From CAZOOK01 sp964581385 (GTDB lineage Bacteria > Pseudomonadota > Gammaproteobacteria > Nevskiales > Nevskiaceae): a stretch of DNA of 59,740 nt. The stretch spans positions 1-59,740 of the forward strand of contig CAZOOK010000033.1 in assembly GCA_964581385.1 (NCBI GenBank), given 5' to 3'. Under the pieces are notes generated by a model. The model was not told the origin of the DNA, ran no database searches, and saw only the letters and a program-made list of their open reading frames with translations. Shown here piece by piece: positions 8,451 to 16,149 of this stretch; the first letter of the stretch is position 1, and the number at the start of each line of letters is the position of its first letter. A program made the translations under genes and the position numbers.

Positions 8451-10091
8451 TTAGTTCCCGGCAACCGTGGCCTTGGTGGAATCCGCCAGCGCGGCCTTTG
8501 TGCCAAGAAAATCCGCCAGCCGAGTCGCGTTTCTGGCAGTGAAGCCATAGATCGAGAGCTGAGGATTGGCGCCAATGCTGGTCGGGAATAATGACCCGTC
8601 GAATATCGAAAGATTTTCGACTTGGTGATGGCGGCCGAAGCTGTCTGTCACCGCCCGCTTATCACTTTCGCCCATCGCACAGCCGCCCATCAGATGCGCG
8701 CTGAACAGCGAAGCGCGGAATTTTTTGTACGGCAGCTGCTCGATCATGGTGCGCGCCTCCAGCCAGCTCATGCACGCTCGCGCATCAAGATGTAAAGGCA
8801 TCACCCGCGTCGCGCCCGCCGCGAATTGCAGTTCGGCCATGCTCAGATACGCCTTTTTGACGCCTCTCCATAGATAGTCGCTCAACTCATAATCGAGCAC
8901 CGGCATACCACTGCCGTCGATGCGCACGCGGCCGCCGGGGCTATCGGGATGGAAACCATCGCGCAGCAGCGCGACAGTCGCCTGCGTGTGCGCGAAACGC
9001 GACATCGTTTGTGTCAGCGCCTTGCCATGCACCCCGAAAATCCCTGAGCTCAAAGCGGGGAACAATGGCGCCACTTCGAGCTTGAAGCCGGGCAATTGCG
9101 AGGTGTCGTGCTTCCACTGGAATTCGTCGCTGGCGATGGATTGTGGCGCGCCGTAAAACGCATTTACCGCATCCGGCATATCCGCGCACGACGCATTGAC
9201 CGGATGAATGCAGGTGCGCAGGCCAACGCAGCCGTAGGGATCGGGTGCATTCGAGCGCAGCAGGAGTGCCGGTGTGTTGAGCGCGCCGCCGGCCAGAACG
9301 TAATGCCGCGCGGTCACCAGAACGCGCACGCCCGTGGGATTGATCGCATCGGCGTCCAGCGCGACTCCTTCAATGCCGCTCACGCGCTCCTTGTCGAACA
9401 GCAGGCGCTGTATACGCAGATGGTGGATTAGCTCTGCACCGCTGCGCAGCGCCTGTGGAATGGTGCTGACCAGCATCGATTGCTTGGCGTTGGTCGGACA
9501 GCCGAGCCCGCAGTAGCCGGAATTCCAGCAGCCGCGCACGTTACGATGAATCACCTCGCATTCCCAGCCGAGTGCGTCGCAGCCACGCTTGAGCACCAAA
9601 TTATTGGGATTGGGATCGGCCTGCCATGCCGCAATGCCCAGACGCTCTTCCATGCGCGCGAACCAGGGTGCCAAGTCCGCCACGCTCGCGCTGCGCACGT
9701 CGTATGCCTCTGCCCAGTGCTTGAGCGTCGCCGGCGGCGTGCGGAAACTCGACGTCCAGTTCACCGTGGTGCTGCCGCCGACGCTGCGTCCCTGCAGAAT
9801 ACTGATCGCTCCATCCGCACTGCCGCGTCCACCGGCTTCCTGATAGAGCTCGCGCAGCGCGCGCATATCGTCCATATCCTTGAAGCTCTGCGAGGTGCAC
9901 AAGGGCCCTTCTTCCAGCATCACCACCCGCAGGCCGGCGCTGCTGAGAATTTCCGCTGCCGTGCCGCCACCCGCACCGGTTCCGATGATGGCGACGTCAG
10001 CTTCCAGCCTCAGTATGTCCTTTAGTTGCGACGCGTCACGCACTTTCCAGCCCGACGCGATGCCCGCCGTGTAGATATCGTCGAAGGCCAC
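8451..10091 (-). CDS. GMC-family FAD-dependent oxidoreductase (catalytic subunit)
   Basis: Flavin-dependent alcohol or sugar dehydrogenase of the glucose-methanol-choline family. The 546-residue protein starts at a GTG with AGGA seven bases upstream. The Rossmann FAD motif is VAIIGTGAGGGTAAE (about residues 33-47), followed by the GRSVGGSTTVNW signature, a Cys-rich CWNSGYCGLGC stretch seen in long-chain alcohol oxidase-like and sorbose-dehydrogenase-like members, and the C-terminal HLMGGCAMG and NPQLSIYGF active-site motifs. It lies 30 bases after its probable partner subunit. I cannot name the substrate. Confidence 0.88.
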   Translation of the reverse strand: MAFDDIYTAGIASGWKVRDASQLKDILRLEADVAIIGTGAGGGTAAEILSSAGLRVVMLEEGPLCTSQSFKDMDDMRALRELYQEAGGRGSADGAISILQGRSVGGSTTVNWTSSFRTPPATLKHWAEAYDVRSASVADLAPWFARMEERLGIAAWQADPNPNNLVLKRGCDALGWECEVIHRNVRGCWNSGYCGLGCPTNAKQSMLVSTIPQALRSGAELIHHLRIQRLLFDKERVSGIEGVALDADAINPTGVRVLVTARHYVLAGGALNTPALLLRSNAPDPYGCVGLRTCIHPVNASCADMPDAVNAFYGAPQSIASDEFQWKHDTSQLPGFKLEVAPLFPALSSGIFGVHGKALTQTMSRFAHTQATVALLRDGFHPDSPGGRVRIDGSGMPVLDYELSDYLWRGVKKAYLSMAELQFAAGATRVMPLHLDARACMSWLEARTMIEQLPYKKFRASLFSAHLMGGCAMGESDKRAVTDSFGRHHQVENLSIFDGSLFPTSIGANPQLSIYGFTARNATRLADFLGTKAALADSTKATVAGN

Positions 10092-10101
10092 GCCTTGTCC
10101 T

Positions 10102-10131
10102 AGTAGTTCGTTATTGAGTAGTTAGTTATTA
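10102..10131. repeat. 15-bp tandem duplication at the junction of two genes
   Basis: Two imperfect copies of a 15-base AT-rich unit (10102-10116 and 10117-10131, two differences) lie between the small subunit and the GMC gene. The second copy contains the small-subunit stop codon (10122-10124). The composition contrasts sharply with the GC-rich surroundings. Confidence 0.7.
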
Positions 10132-10679
10132 GCCGCGAGATACACCGCGGTGAGCGGCCCTGGATAGCCGGAAAAGCTCCACGCCGCCGGCTGGCCGAAA
10201 TATGCGACCGCGGCAAGCTGTGCGAGCGCTCTATAACCGACGTTGAATAAGCCGATCGAACTGGCACACCACCGCTCCAGGAACGCTGCGATCTGCTCAG
10301 ACGACGCCGACGCCCACGGCGTTGACACGCCAGTGGTAAGGCGGCGCGTGATGCTGAGGTTGAGCAGATCGAAGAGCTGGCGCAGCTTGCTCTGCGAATG
10401 GCTCTGGAATCGGGCACCCAGTCCATCGATACGCCGCAAGGTCTCCTCGATGCGCACTTCGTCGAGCGGTGCACCTTCAAGCAGCGATGGCAGCAGTGCG
10501 CGCAGAAGCGCCAGATCGGCATCGCGCAGAAACGCGAAGCCGCGCGCGGTGGCCTGCTCGCGACTGCTGCAACCGGCCAGCGTCGCACCGACGCCGGCAG
10601 TCGCCAGCAAAAAGGAGCCGACAAAGCTGAATTTCAGGAAAGAGCGGCGGTCGAATGCCGCCGCAGCGGTGTATTGCAT
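10122..10679 (-). CDS. Gluconate 2-dehydrogenase subunit 3-like, Tat-exported partner of the GMC protein
   Basis: Small subunit of a membrane-associated GMC dehydrogenase complex. The 185-residue protein starts at ATG 10679. The N-terminus has a twin-arginine motif (DRRSFLKFSF), a hydrophobic segment and TLAGC, so it is a Tat substrate and possibly a lipoprotein; it would export the co-folded flavoprotein, which has no signal of its own. The remainder matches subunit-3 style sequence (LRALLPSLLEGAP, GLFNVGYRALAQLAAVAYFGQP, FSGYPGP). An alternative TTG start at 10706 exists. No cytochrome c subunit is adjacent, so the electron acceptor is unknown. Confidence 0.8.
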   Translation of the reverse strand: MQYTAAAAFDRRSFLKFSFVGSFLLATAGVGATLAGCSSREQATARGFAFLRDADLALLRALLPSLLEGAPLDEVRIEETLRRIDGLGARFQSHSQSKLRQLFDLLNLSITRRLTTGVSTPWASASSEQIAAFLERWCASSIGLFNVGYRALAQLAAVAYFGQPAAWSFSGYPGPLTAVYLAANN

Positions 10680-10764
10680 ATGGGCCGTTAAAAACTCGGA
10701 GCGCAATTGATCTGGTTGCAGTGCGCGCGATCTTACTTGGCACTGCCTTCGAGTGCGAGAGAAA

Positions 10765-10790
10765 GGCCGGCCAGCCGCGGCTGGCCGGCC
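10765..10790. repeat. 26-bp perfect palindrome, possible terminator
   Basis: Fully self-complementary: arms 10765-10774 and 10781-10790 around a CCGCGG centre. On the minus strand it is followed by TTTCTCTC, on the plus strand the same left arm can instead pair with ccggccttt at 10806-10814 followed by TTTCTTT. It may terminate transcription in one or both directions; it has no clear upstream gene on the plus strand. Confidence 0.55.
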
Positions 10791-10972
10791 GCGAAATGGA
10801 GCGAACCGGCCTTTCTTTGCGCACTACGACCGCCTGCCGCACCCCTTGCACCTCAAGACGGTGCCGGGGCCATGCTCCGGTTCGATAAAAATAAATCTAT
10901 ATACAACAGATAGTTAAACAATCCAATCACGGTCCGCCCTTTAAAACTCACGGCGCAGACCGATACAGATAC

Positions 10973-11001
10973 TTGCGAGTTAGACTTTAGTCTAATACTA
11001 T
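10973..11001 (+). promoter_or_regulatory. Putative promoter with 16-bp palindromic operator
   Basis: TTGCGA (10973-10978) and TACTAT (10996-11001) are spaced 17 bases. Between them is a perfect inverted repeat, TTAGACT-tt-AGTCTAA (10980-10995), which fills the spacer as a repressor site would. It lies 38-66 bases before the start of the small membrane protein at 11039. The regulator is unknown. Confidence 0.55.
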
Positions 11002-11038
11002 ATGTTGCATTGCAGCAGCTAGCACTAAGGAGATTGAA

Positions 11039-11209
11039 ATGATTCCGCTGATACTTGCGGTAGAAGTTCTGGGAATGTTCGGGCTCTCGGTGGCCGGTCT
11101 GGTCACTCTGATGATCGCCGATCATATCCACCTGGAGCGTCGATACAAGGCCGACGTGAACCGGATGTCGGTTCAGCAGGCCAACGCTCATGAGCCTGTG
11201 GCGGCCTGA
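11039..11209 (+). CDS. 56-residue single-pass membrane protein, unknown
   Basis: A short gene supported by its control signals: AAGGAG at 11027-11032 lies six bases before the ATG, a promoter-like region with an operator-like palindrome lies upstream, and a plus-strand terminator follows at 11414. The product begins MIPLILAVEVLGMFGLSVAG and continues as one hydrophobic helix (about residues 3-27), then a charged, presumably cytoplasmic tail (DHIHLERRYKADVNR) ending EPVAA. It is not a signal peptide of the usual form, because the tail after the helix is strongly charged and has no cleavage site. Function unknown. Confidence 0.72.
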   Translation: MIPLILAVEVLGMFGLSVAGLVTLMIADHIHLERRYKADVNRMSVQQANAHEPVAA

Positions 11210-11413
11210 GAACACCGAATGACATCCGCGCGCCTTGCTCCCCGAAACGATAGCGTGGCGGGCTTAAGCAAGGCGCAGCGCGTCAGCGCTGCTGTTTGGA
11301 GCGCGACCAGTTAATTAGTTAATTAAGGACGCGATCACGGGCGGGTACTTTGCCTAACTGCCGCCTGATTTCCGATCGATATCCCGCGTAACGCGCGTTT
11401 TTCCTGAACGCTC

Positions 11414-11455
11414 AATGCCGTGCCAGCCCATCCCGACGGCACGGCATTTTTATTT
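11414..11455 (+). terminator. Intrinsic terminator
   Basis: Perfect 11-base arms (11414-11424 and 11438-11448) around a 13-base loop, followed by TTTTATTT. Its orientation fits the end of the small-protein transcript starting near 11010. The 200 bases between that gene and the hairpin hold nothing else I recognise. Confidence 0.8.
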
Positions 11456-11487
11456 CCTCCGCCTCAAAACACGTCGGATCGGCTTAC

Positions 11488-12330
11488 TCAGCTGCCGCGC
11501 CTGGTCATGAACGCCAGCCGTTCGAACAGATGTACGTCCTGTTCGTTCTTCAGCAGCGCACCGTGGAGCGGCGGTAGCGATTTCTTGGCGTTCGATTCCC
11601 GCAGGACTTCAATCGGAATGTCGTCCGCAACCAGCAGCTTGAGCCAGTCGAGCAATTCCGAGGTCGACGGCTTCTTCTTCAGCGTCGGCAACTCACGCAG
11701 GCCAAAGAACACTTCCATCGCTTCTTTCAGCAGATTCTTTTTGATATCCGGCAGGTGCACATCGACGATTTTCTTCATCGTTTCCGCGTCCGGAAAACGG
11801 ATGTAGTGGAAGAAGCAGCGACGCAGAAATGCGTCCGGCAGCTCCTTCTCGTTGTTGGAGGTGATGACAATGATCGGGCGGTTGTGGGCAACGATTGTTT
11901 GCTTGGTCTCGTGAACGTAAAACTCCATCTGATCGAGTTCGCGCAGAAGGTCGTTCGGGAACTCGATATCGGCCTTGTCGATCTCATCGATCAGCAACAC
12001 CGGCTGGTCATCGGACTCAAAGCACTCCCACAGCTTGCCCTTGATGATGTAGTTGGCGATGTCCTTGACCTTGGAATCGCCGAGCTGCGAATCGCGTAGA
12101 CGCGACACCGCGTCATACTCGTAAAGCCCATGCTGGGCCTTGGTCGTGGATTTGATTGCCCAGTCATGGAACGGGCGTCCGAGCGCGCGCGAGACCTCGC
12201 GCGCGAGTTGGGTCTTGCCAGTACCGGGCTCGCCCTTGACCAGCAAGGGTCGCTGCAAGGTGATCGCGGCGTTCACCGCCATCATCAGATCATCGGTTGC
12301 AACGTAATTCTGGGTGCCTTCAAAGCGCAT
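11488..12330 (-). CDS. MoxR-family AAA+ ATPase
   Basis: AAA+ chaperone-like ATPase of the MoxR group, thought to remodel or activate partner proteins. The 280-residue product begins MRFEGTQNYVATDDL, the conserved start of this subgroup, so I preferred ATG 12330 to 12363. Walker A is GEPGTGKT (33-40), Walker B VLLIDEID (111-118), sensor 1 is IVITSNNEKELPDAFLRRC. The C-terminus ends KNEQDVHLFERLAF. The gene lies downstream of the lemA/TPM genes on the same strand; such neighbours are common for MoxR proteins. The usual VWA-domain partner is not seen here. Confidence 0.9.
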   Translation of the reverse strand: MRFEGTQNYVATDDLMMAVNAAITLQRPLLVKGEPGTGKTQLAREVSRALGRPFHDWAIKSTTKAQHGLYEYDAVSRLRDSQLGDSKVKDIANYIIKGKLWECFESDDQPVLLIDEIDKADIEFPNDLLRELDQMEFYVHETKQTIVAHNRPIIVITSNNEKELPDAFLRRCFFHYIRFPDAETMKKIVDVHLPDIKKNLLKEAMEVFFGLRELPTLKKKPSTSELLDWLKLLVADDIPIEVLRESNAKKSLPPLHGALLKNEQDVHLFERLAFMTRRGS

Positions 12331-12395
12331 AACGGATCGATTGCGCGGTTCGCGCGGTTGCATGGAATAGTTGCAGTGTACAGAACCACGGGGAT

Positions 12396-12902
12396 TCAGC
12401 GCAGCAGCACCGGCTCATCCGGCAGTTCGTTACCGTCACCACGCGCTCCTGCGGGATACCGCGCGAGCACGTCGGCGACGGCGCGAATACCGGCAACCGC
12501 ACCTGCCTCGAAGTGGCGTTCCCGGAAGTGATTCTCCATCAGGCGGCATACCGCATCCCATTCGCTTTGCGGTACACGGCCACCGGCCACGCCACGATCG
12601 GCCACGATCTCGACGGTGCGATCGGCCAGCAGCAGGTAGATCAGTACGCCGTTGTTGTGCTCGGTATCCCAGATACGCAGTTGCGAAAAAACCTCCAGGG
12701 CACGCGCCCGCGGCGTCTGCCCTTTCAGCAAGGCGTAGGACTCCAGTGCGGATTCCACCGTGAAACGAATCTCGCCGCTGTGCAGACGCTCGCACTCCCC
12801 GATCACCGCCTCGATGGCGGCCAGTGTGCGTTTCGGAAACCACCTGCGCAGGGCAAAGGGGCTCGAGACGGAATGGCGAAGCAGGCGAGCAATGCGTGAC
12901 AT
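12396..12902 (-). CDS. TPM-domain protein (YgcG-like, short form)
   Basis: 168-residue protein with one TPM (TLP18.3/Psb32/MOLO-1) domain: SGEIRFTVESAL, RALEVFSQLRIWDTEHNNGVLIYLLLADRTVEIVADRGV and the Cys/Met/Phe-rich end (LMENHFRERHFEAG). There is no signal peptide or membrane segment, unlike its upstream neighbour. The ATG at 12902 follows the neighbour's stop by one base, so the two are translationally coupled. TPM domains are poorly understood; the cluster lemA-TPM-TPM is a recurrent bacterial arrangement. Confidence 0.85.
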   Translation of the reverse strand: MSRIARLLRHSVSSPFALRRWFPKRTLAAIEAVIGECERLHSGEIRFTVESALESYALLKGQTPRARALEVFSQLRIWDTEHNNGVLIYLLLADRTVEIVADRGVAGGRVPQSEWDAVCRLMENHFRERHFEAGAVAGIRAVADVLARYPAGARGDGNELPDEPVLLR

Positions 12903-12903
12903 A

Positions 12904-13797
12904 TCACCAGTTTCCCGACGCGCCGCCACCACCAAAACCGCCTCCGCCACCACTAAATCCCCCACCGCCGCCGAAACCACCACCGCTCAGGCCGCCGCTT
13001 CCGAAACCGCCGCCGAAGCCGCCACCACCCCCATAGCCGCCCCCGCGCGAACCATAGAACATCAGCGCGAACAGCAGCGCGATCAATCCCCCGCCGAGAG
13101 CAACAACCAACGATCCGCTGACCAGAAAACCTGCGACACCGACGCCAAGACCCACGCCGCTCGCCGCCAGCCCTGAACCGAGCAGCCGATGCAAGACATG
13201 ACCAATTAGAAAGAAGGCGATGAACCAGAAAATCAGCGCTTGCATCGTGCCGCCGCCTTCCGATGCAGCATGATTCCGCGGCTGCGCAGCGGGCAATGGC
13301 TCGCCGTTGACGACACCGAGAATCCTATCCACGCCGGCATCGATGCCTTCGTAATATTCGCCTCGCTTGAAATACGGCGTAATGATCTCGCTGATGATGC
13401 GCTTGCAAGTCGCGTCATTGAGCGCGCCCTCGAGACCATAACCGACTTCGATGCGCATGCTGTGATCGTCCTTGGCGACGATCAGGATGGCACCATCATC
13501 GACGCCCTTGCGCCCCAGCTTCCACGCGTCAGCGACGCGAATACCGTACTGCTCAATGGTCTCCGGCTCAGTCGTCGGCAGAACCAGCACGGCGATCTGA
13601 CTGCCCTTGGCAGCTTCGAAAGCGGCGAGTTTGCTTTCCAGTGCAGCCTGCTGCGCAACACTGAGCGTGTCGGTCAGGTCGGTCACGCGCGCGTTCAGCT
13701 GCGGGACCGCAACATCGGCTTGCGCCGAAGCGATCACGAACCACGGTAAAGCCAGCGCAAATATCAACCACAGCCGTCTGGCGCGCTGCTTAGACAC
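12904..13797 (-). CDS. TPM-domain membrane protein with Gly-rich tail (YgcG family)
   Basis: 297-residue protein: signal peptide (about 1-27, ending SAQA), TPM domain (about 30-160; LESKLAAFEAAKGSQIAVLVLPTTEPE, DDGAILIVAKDDHSMRIEVGYGLEGAL), two or three membrane segments (about 180-240), and a C-terminal tail almost entirely Gly/Phe/Ser. The low-complexity tail is a family trait. The start is a GTG at 13797; the longer in-frame reading to 13878 would overlap lemA and add an Arg-rich stretch, so I rejected it. GGA abuts the GTG, so the ribosome site is not ideal and the start is uncertain. Confidence 0.85.
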   Translation of the reverse strand: MSKQRARRLWLIFALALPWFVIASAQADVAVPQLNARVTDLTDTLSVAQQAALESKLAAFEAAKGSQIAVLVLPTTEPETIEQYGIRVADAWKLGRKGVDDGAILIVAKDDHSMRIEVGYGLEGALNDATCKRIISEIITPYFKRGEYYEGIDAGVDRILGVVNGEPLPAAQPRNHAASEGGGTMQALIFWFIAFFLIGHVLHRLLGSGLAASGVGLGVGVAGFLVSGSLVVALGGGLIALLFALMFYGSRGGGYGGGGGFGGGFGSGGLSGGGFGGGGGFSGGGGGFGGGGASGNW

Positions 13798-13804
13798 TCC
13801 AGAC

Positions 13805-14431
13805 TCAGTTCGCCTTCGCCGGCGCGGGCTGGCTGAAATCCACCGTCGGCGGCGCTGAAATCGCCTTCTCATTCTCAACGCTGAAGTTCGGCTTGAGCTG
13901 ATAACCGAACATCTTCGCGGCGATCAGACTCGGGAAGGTGCGCACGGTGACGTTGTACTCCTGCACCGCCTGGATGTAGCGATTGCGCGCGACCGTAATA
14001 CGGTTTTCGGTGCCCTCAAGCTGCGCCTGCAAATCACGGAACGCGGCATCTGATTTCAGCTGCGGATAATTTTCGGAAACGACCAGCAGGCGAGACAATG
14101 CGCCGCTCAGCTCTTTCTGCGCATCCTGAAACTTCGCGAAGGCCTGCGGATCATTGAGCAATTCCGGCGTCGCCTGGATGCTGCCGACCCGCGCGCGCGC
14201 ATTGGTGACTTCGGTCAGCACACGTTCTTCCTGCGCCGCGTAGCCCTTCACCGTGTTGACGAGATTCGGCACCAGATCGGCGCGGCGCTGATACTGGTTC
14301 AGCACCTCCGACCATGCGGCTTTCACCTGTTCGTCCTGCTGTGCGAGCGTGTTATAGCCGCAACCGGACAGCAAAAGAGCAGCAATGCTCGCAAGAACCG
14401 CGGTGATCCGGCGAAAACTCAAATCCCGCAT
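13805..14431 (-). CDS. lemA: LemA-family lipoprotein
   Basis: 208-residue LemA-family protein. A lipobox (LLLSGC, Cys24) marks it as a lipoprotein, whereas many LemA proteins have a plain N-terminal membrane helix. Conserved family segments are seen: WSEVLNQYQRRADLVPNLVNTVKGYA, NARARVGSI, LVVSENYPQLKSDAAFRDLQAQLEGTENRITVARNRYI and the VRTFPS motif. AGAGGG lies seven bases before the ATG. It is the first gene of the lemA-TPM-TPM unit. Cellular role unknown. Confidence 0.92.
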   Translation of the reverse strand: MRDLSFRRITAVLASIAALLLSGCGYNTLAQQDEQVKAAWSEVLNQYQRRADLVPNLVNTVKGYAAQEERVLTEVTNARARVGSIQATPELLNDPQAFAKFQDAQKELSGALSRLLVVSENYPQLKSDAAFRDLQAQLEGTENRITVARNRYIQAVQEYNVTVRTFPSLIAAKMFGYQLKPNFSVENEKAISAPPTVDFSQPAPAKAN

Positions 14432-14553
14432 TGCAATACCCTCTTCAAAGTGATGGGAACGGTGCCCGTCAGGGCTGTTACGATAGTCGAAACCTTATAT
14501 CGGGGTTTCTGTGCCGTGAATCAAGGCGCGGCGGACACTAGCAGGGAATGCTG

Positions 14554-14871
14554 ATGAAGAAGCACATTCTACTGATGCCGGCGCTGCTCGTGGTCGCAAT
14601 GCCGATCATCGTCAGCGGCGAGGACGCCGCGCCGACAGAAACCATCGCGCCGCCGACCTGCAAGAAGCCGCTGCTGACAACACGCATGCGCAAGGCTGAC
14701 GATGATAGCGACTTCAATGAGAAGTTCGAGACATATCAGGCTTGCATCAAGACATATGCCAACGAGCAGAACAAGGCCGGCCAGAAGCACATCGACGCCG
14801 CCAACGCCGCAGTGGCCGACTTCAATGCCTTTGTGAGGCAGGCCAGCGAGGCGCAGCAGCAAAACAAATAG
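14554..14871 (+). CDS. Small secreted protein, unknown
   Basis: 105-residue protein with a signal peptide (MKKHILLMPALLVVAMPIIVSG) and a mature part with two cysteines (PPTCKKP and YQACIKTY) that could form a disulfide, then an alanine/glutamine-rich helix. The ATG at 14554 has AGGGA six bases upstream; an ATG six bases earlier (14548) touches that site and is less likely. It is convergent with pgk, with only seven bases between stops. Not recognised. Confidence 0.65.
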   Translation: MKKHILLMPALLVVAMPIIVSGEDAAPTETIAPPTCKKPLLTTRMRKADDDSDFNEKFETYQACIKTYANEQNKAGQKHIDAANAAVADFNAFVRQASEAQQQNK

Positions 14872-14878
14872 CTGCGCG

Positions 14879-16063
14879 TCAGCCCTTGGCGCGCGCTTCC
14901 AGAGCGGCCACTGCCGGCAGCGTCTTGCCTTCGAGGAATTCAAGGAACGCGCCGCCCGCCGTCGAGATATAGCCGATCTTGTCGCTGATACCGAATTTGG
15001 CAATCGCGGCCACCGTGTCGCCACCGCCAGCGATCGACAGTGCCTGCGAACCGGCGATGGCCGTGGCCAGCGTCTTGGTACCGCCGGCAAACTGGTCGAA
15101 TTCGAACACGCCGACCGGACCGTTCCAGACGATGGTGCCCGCCTTCGCCATCAGCGCGGCCAGCTGCTTGGCGGTCTGCGGACCGATGTCGAGGATGAGA
15201 TCGTCGGCCACAACATCCTTAGCCGCCTTGACGGTTGCTGCAGCCGTCGCCGCGAACTCCTTGGCGACGACGACATCGACCGGAATCGGCACCGACGCGC
15301 CGCGCTTGGCAAGCTTGTCGATGATGCGCTTGGCTTCGCTCACCAGATCGGCTTCCGCGAGCGATTTGCCGATCGGCAGACCGGCCGCGAGCATGAACGT
15401 ATTGGCGATGCCGCCACCAACGACGAGCTGATCGACCTTGTCGGCGAGGCTATCGAGAATCGTCAGTTTCGTCGAAACTTTGGAGCCGCCGACGATCGCG
15501 ACCAGCGGCCGCTTGGGATTGTGCAAAGCCTTGCCGAGCGCTTCGAGTTCAGCTGCGAGCAGCGGACCGGCGCAGGCCACCGGTGCCGCCAGCGCGAGCG
15601 CGTGGGTCGTCGCCTCGGCACGATGCGCGGTGCCGAACGCATCATTGGCGTAGACATCGCAGAGCTTGGCCATTTTTTTTGCCAGCTCTTCGCTGTTCTT
15701 TTTCTCGCCCTTGTTGACGCGGCAATTTTCCAGCAGCACCACTTGTCCCGGCTTGACGGTGAAACCGCCATCGACCCAGTTCTGGATCAGTTCGACGTTC
15801 TGACCGAGCAGTTCGGTCATACGCTTGGCGATCGGTGCCAGCGAATCCTCCGGCTTGAACTCGCCCTCGGTCGGACGGCCGAGATGCGAAGTCACCATCA
15901 CCGCCGCCCCTTTATCGAGCGCGAGTTTGATGCCCGGAATCGATGCGCGCACGCGCGTGTCGTCGGTGATGTTGCCAGCATCGTCCTGCGGCACATTGAG
16001 GTCAGCGCGGATGAAGACGCGTTTGCCCTTGAGATCGAGATCGCTGAGTTTCTTGAATTGCAT
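14879..16063 (-). CDS. pgk: Phosphoglycerate kinase
   Basis: Glycolytic/gluconeogenic kinase (1,3-bisphosphoglycerate + ADP to 3-phosphoglycerate + ATP). The 394-residue product has the signature KRVFIRADLNVPQD, TSHLGRP, the nucleotide-binding GGSKVSTK and the C-terminal GGGDTVAAI with an STAGGAFLEFLEG end. Length and motifs are normal. It follows gap on the same strand, separated by 86 bases that contain a terminator-like hairpin. Confidence 0.97.
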   Translation of the reverse strand: MQFKKLSDLDLKGKRVFIRADLNVPQDDAGNITDDTRVRASIPGIKLALDKGAAVMVTSHLGRPTEGEFKPEDSLAPIAKRMTELLGQNVELIQNWVDGGFTVKPGQVVLLENCRVNKGEKKNSEELAKKMAKLCDVYANDAFGTAHRAEATTHALALAAPVACAGPLLAAELEALGKALHNPKRPLVAIVGGSKVSTKLTILDSLADKVDQLVVGGGIANTFMLAAGLPIGKSLAEADLVSEAKRIIDKLAKRGASVPIPVDVVVAKEFAATAAATVKAAKDVVADDLILDIGPQTAKQLAALMAKAGTIVWNGPVGVFEFDQFAGGTKTLATAIAGSQALSIAGGGDTVAAIAKFGISDKIGYISTAGGAFLEFLEGKTLPAVAALEARAKG

Positions 16064-16090
16064 GGCGGGAAAATCCGGGTGACGGAAACG

Positions 16091-16124
16091 AAAAGAGCGC
16101 GCAGACCGGGATGTGCCTGCGCGC
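16091..16124 (-). terminator. Intrinsic terminator or attenuator between gap and pgk
   Basis: Stem of eight GC pairs (arms 16097-16104 and 16117-16124, 12-base loop) followed on the minus strand by TCTTTTCG (T-run 16094-16091). It lies 25 bases after the gap stop and 28 bases before the pgk start, so it could reduce read-through into pgk. Confidence 0.6.
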
Positions 16125-16149
16125 CCTGCTCTACATCAACTTGACTTTG

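Larger units (their letters stand above)
10680..11038. other. 359-bp intergenic region with palindromes and a promoter
   Basis: No supported gene on either strand; the minus-strand open frame here is the shadow of the small gene at 11039. It holds a 26-bp GC-rich palindrome (10765-10790) with an alternative overlapping stem, and a promoter-like region with a 16-bp palindrome (10973-11001), both described separately. Confidence 0.6.

Noticed and set aside
10853..11215. Minus-strand open frame of 120 codons
   Set aside because: Covers the 56-residue gene on the plus strand, whose ribosome site, promoter and terminator are all in the plus orientation.
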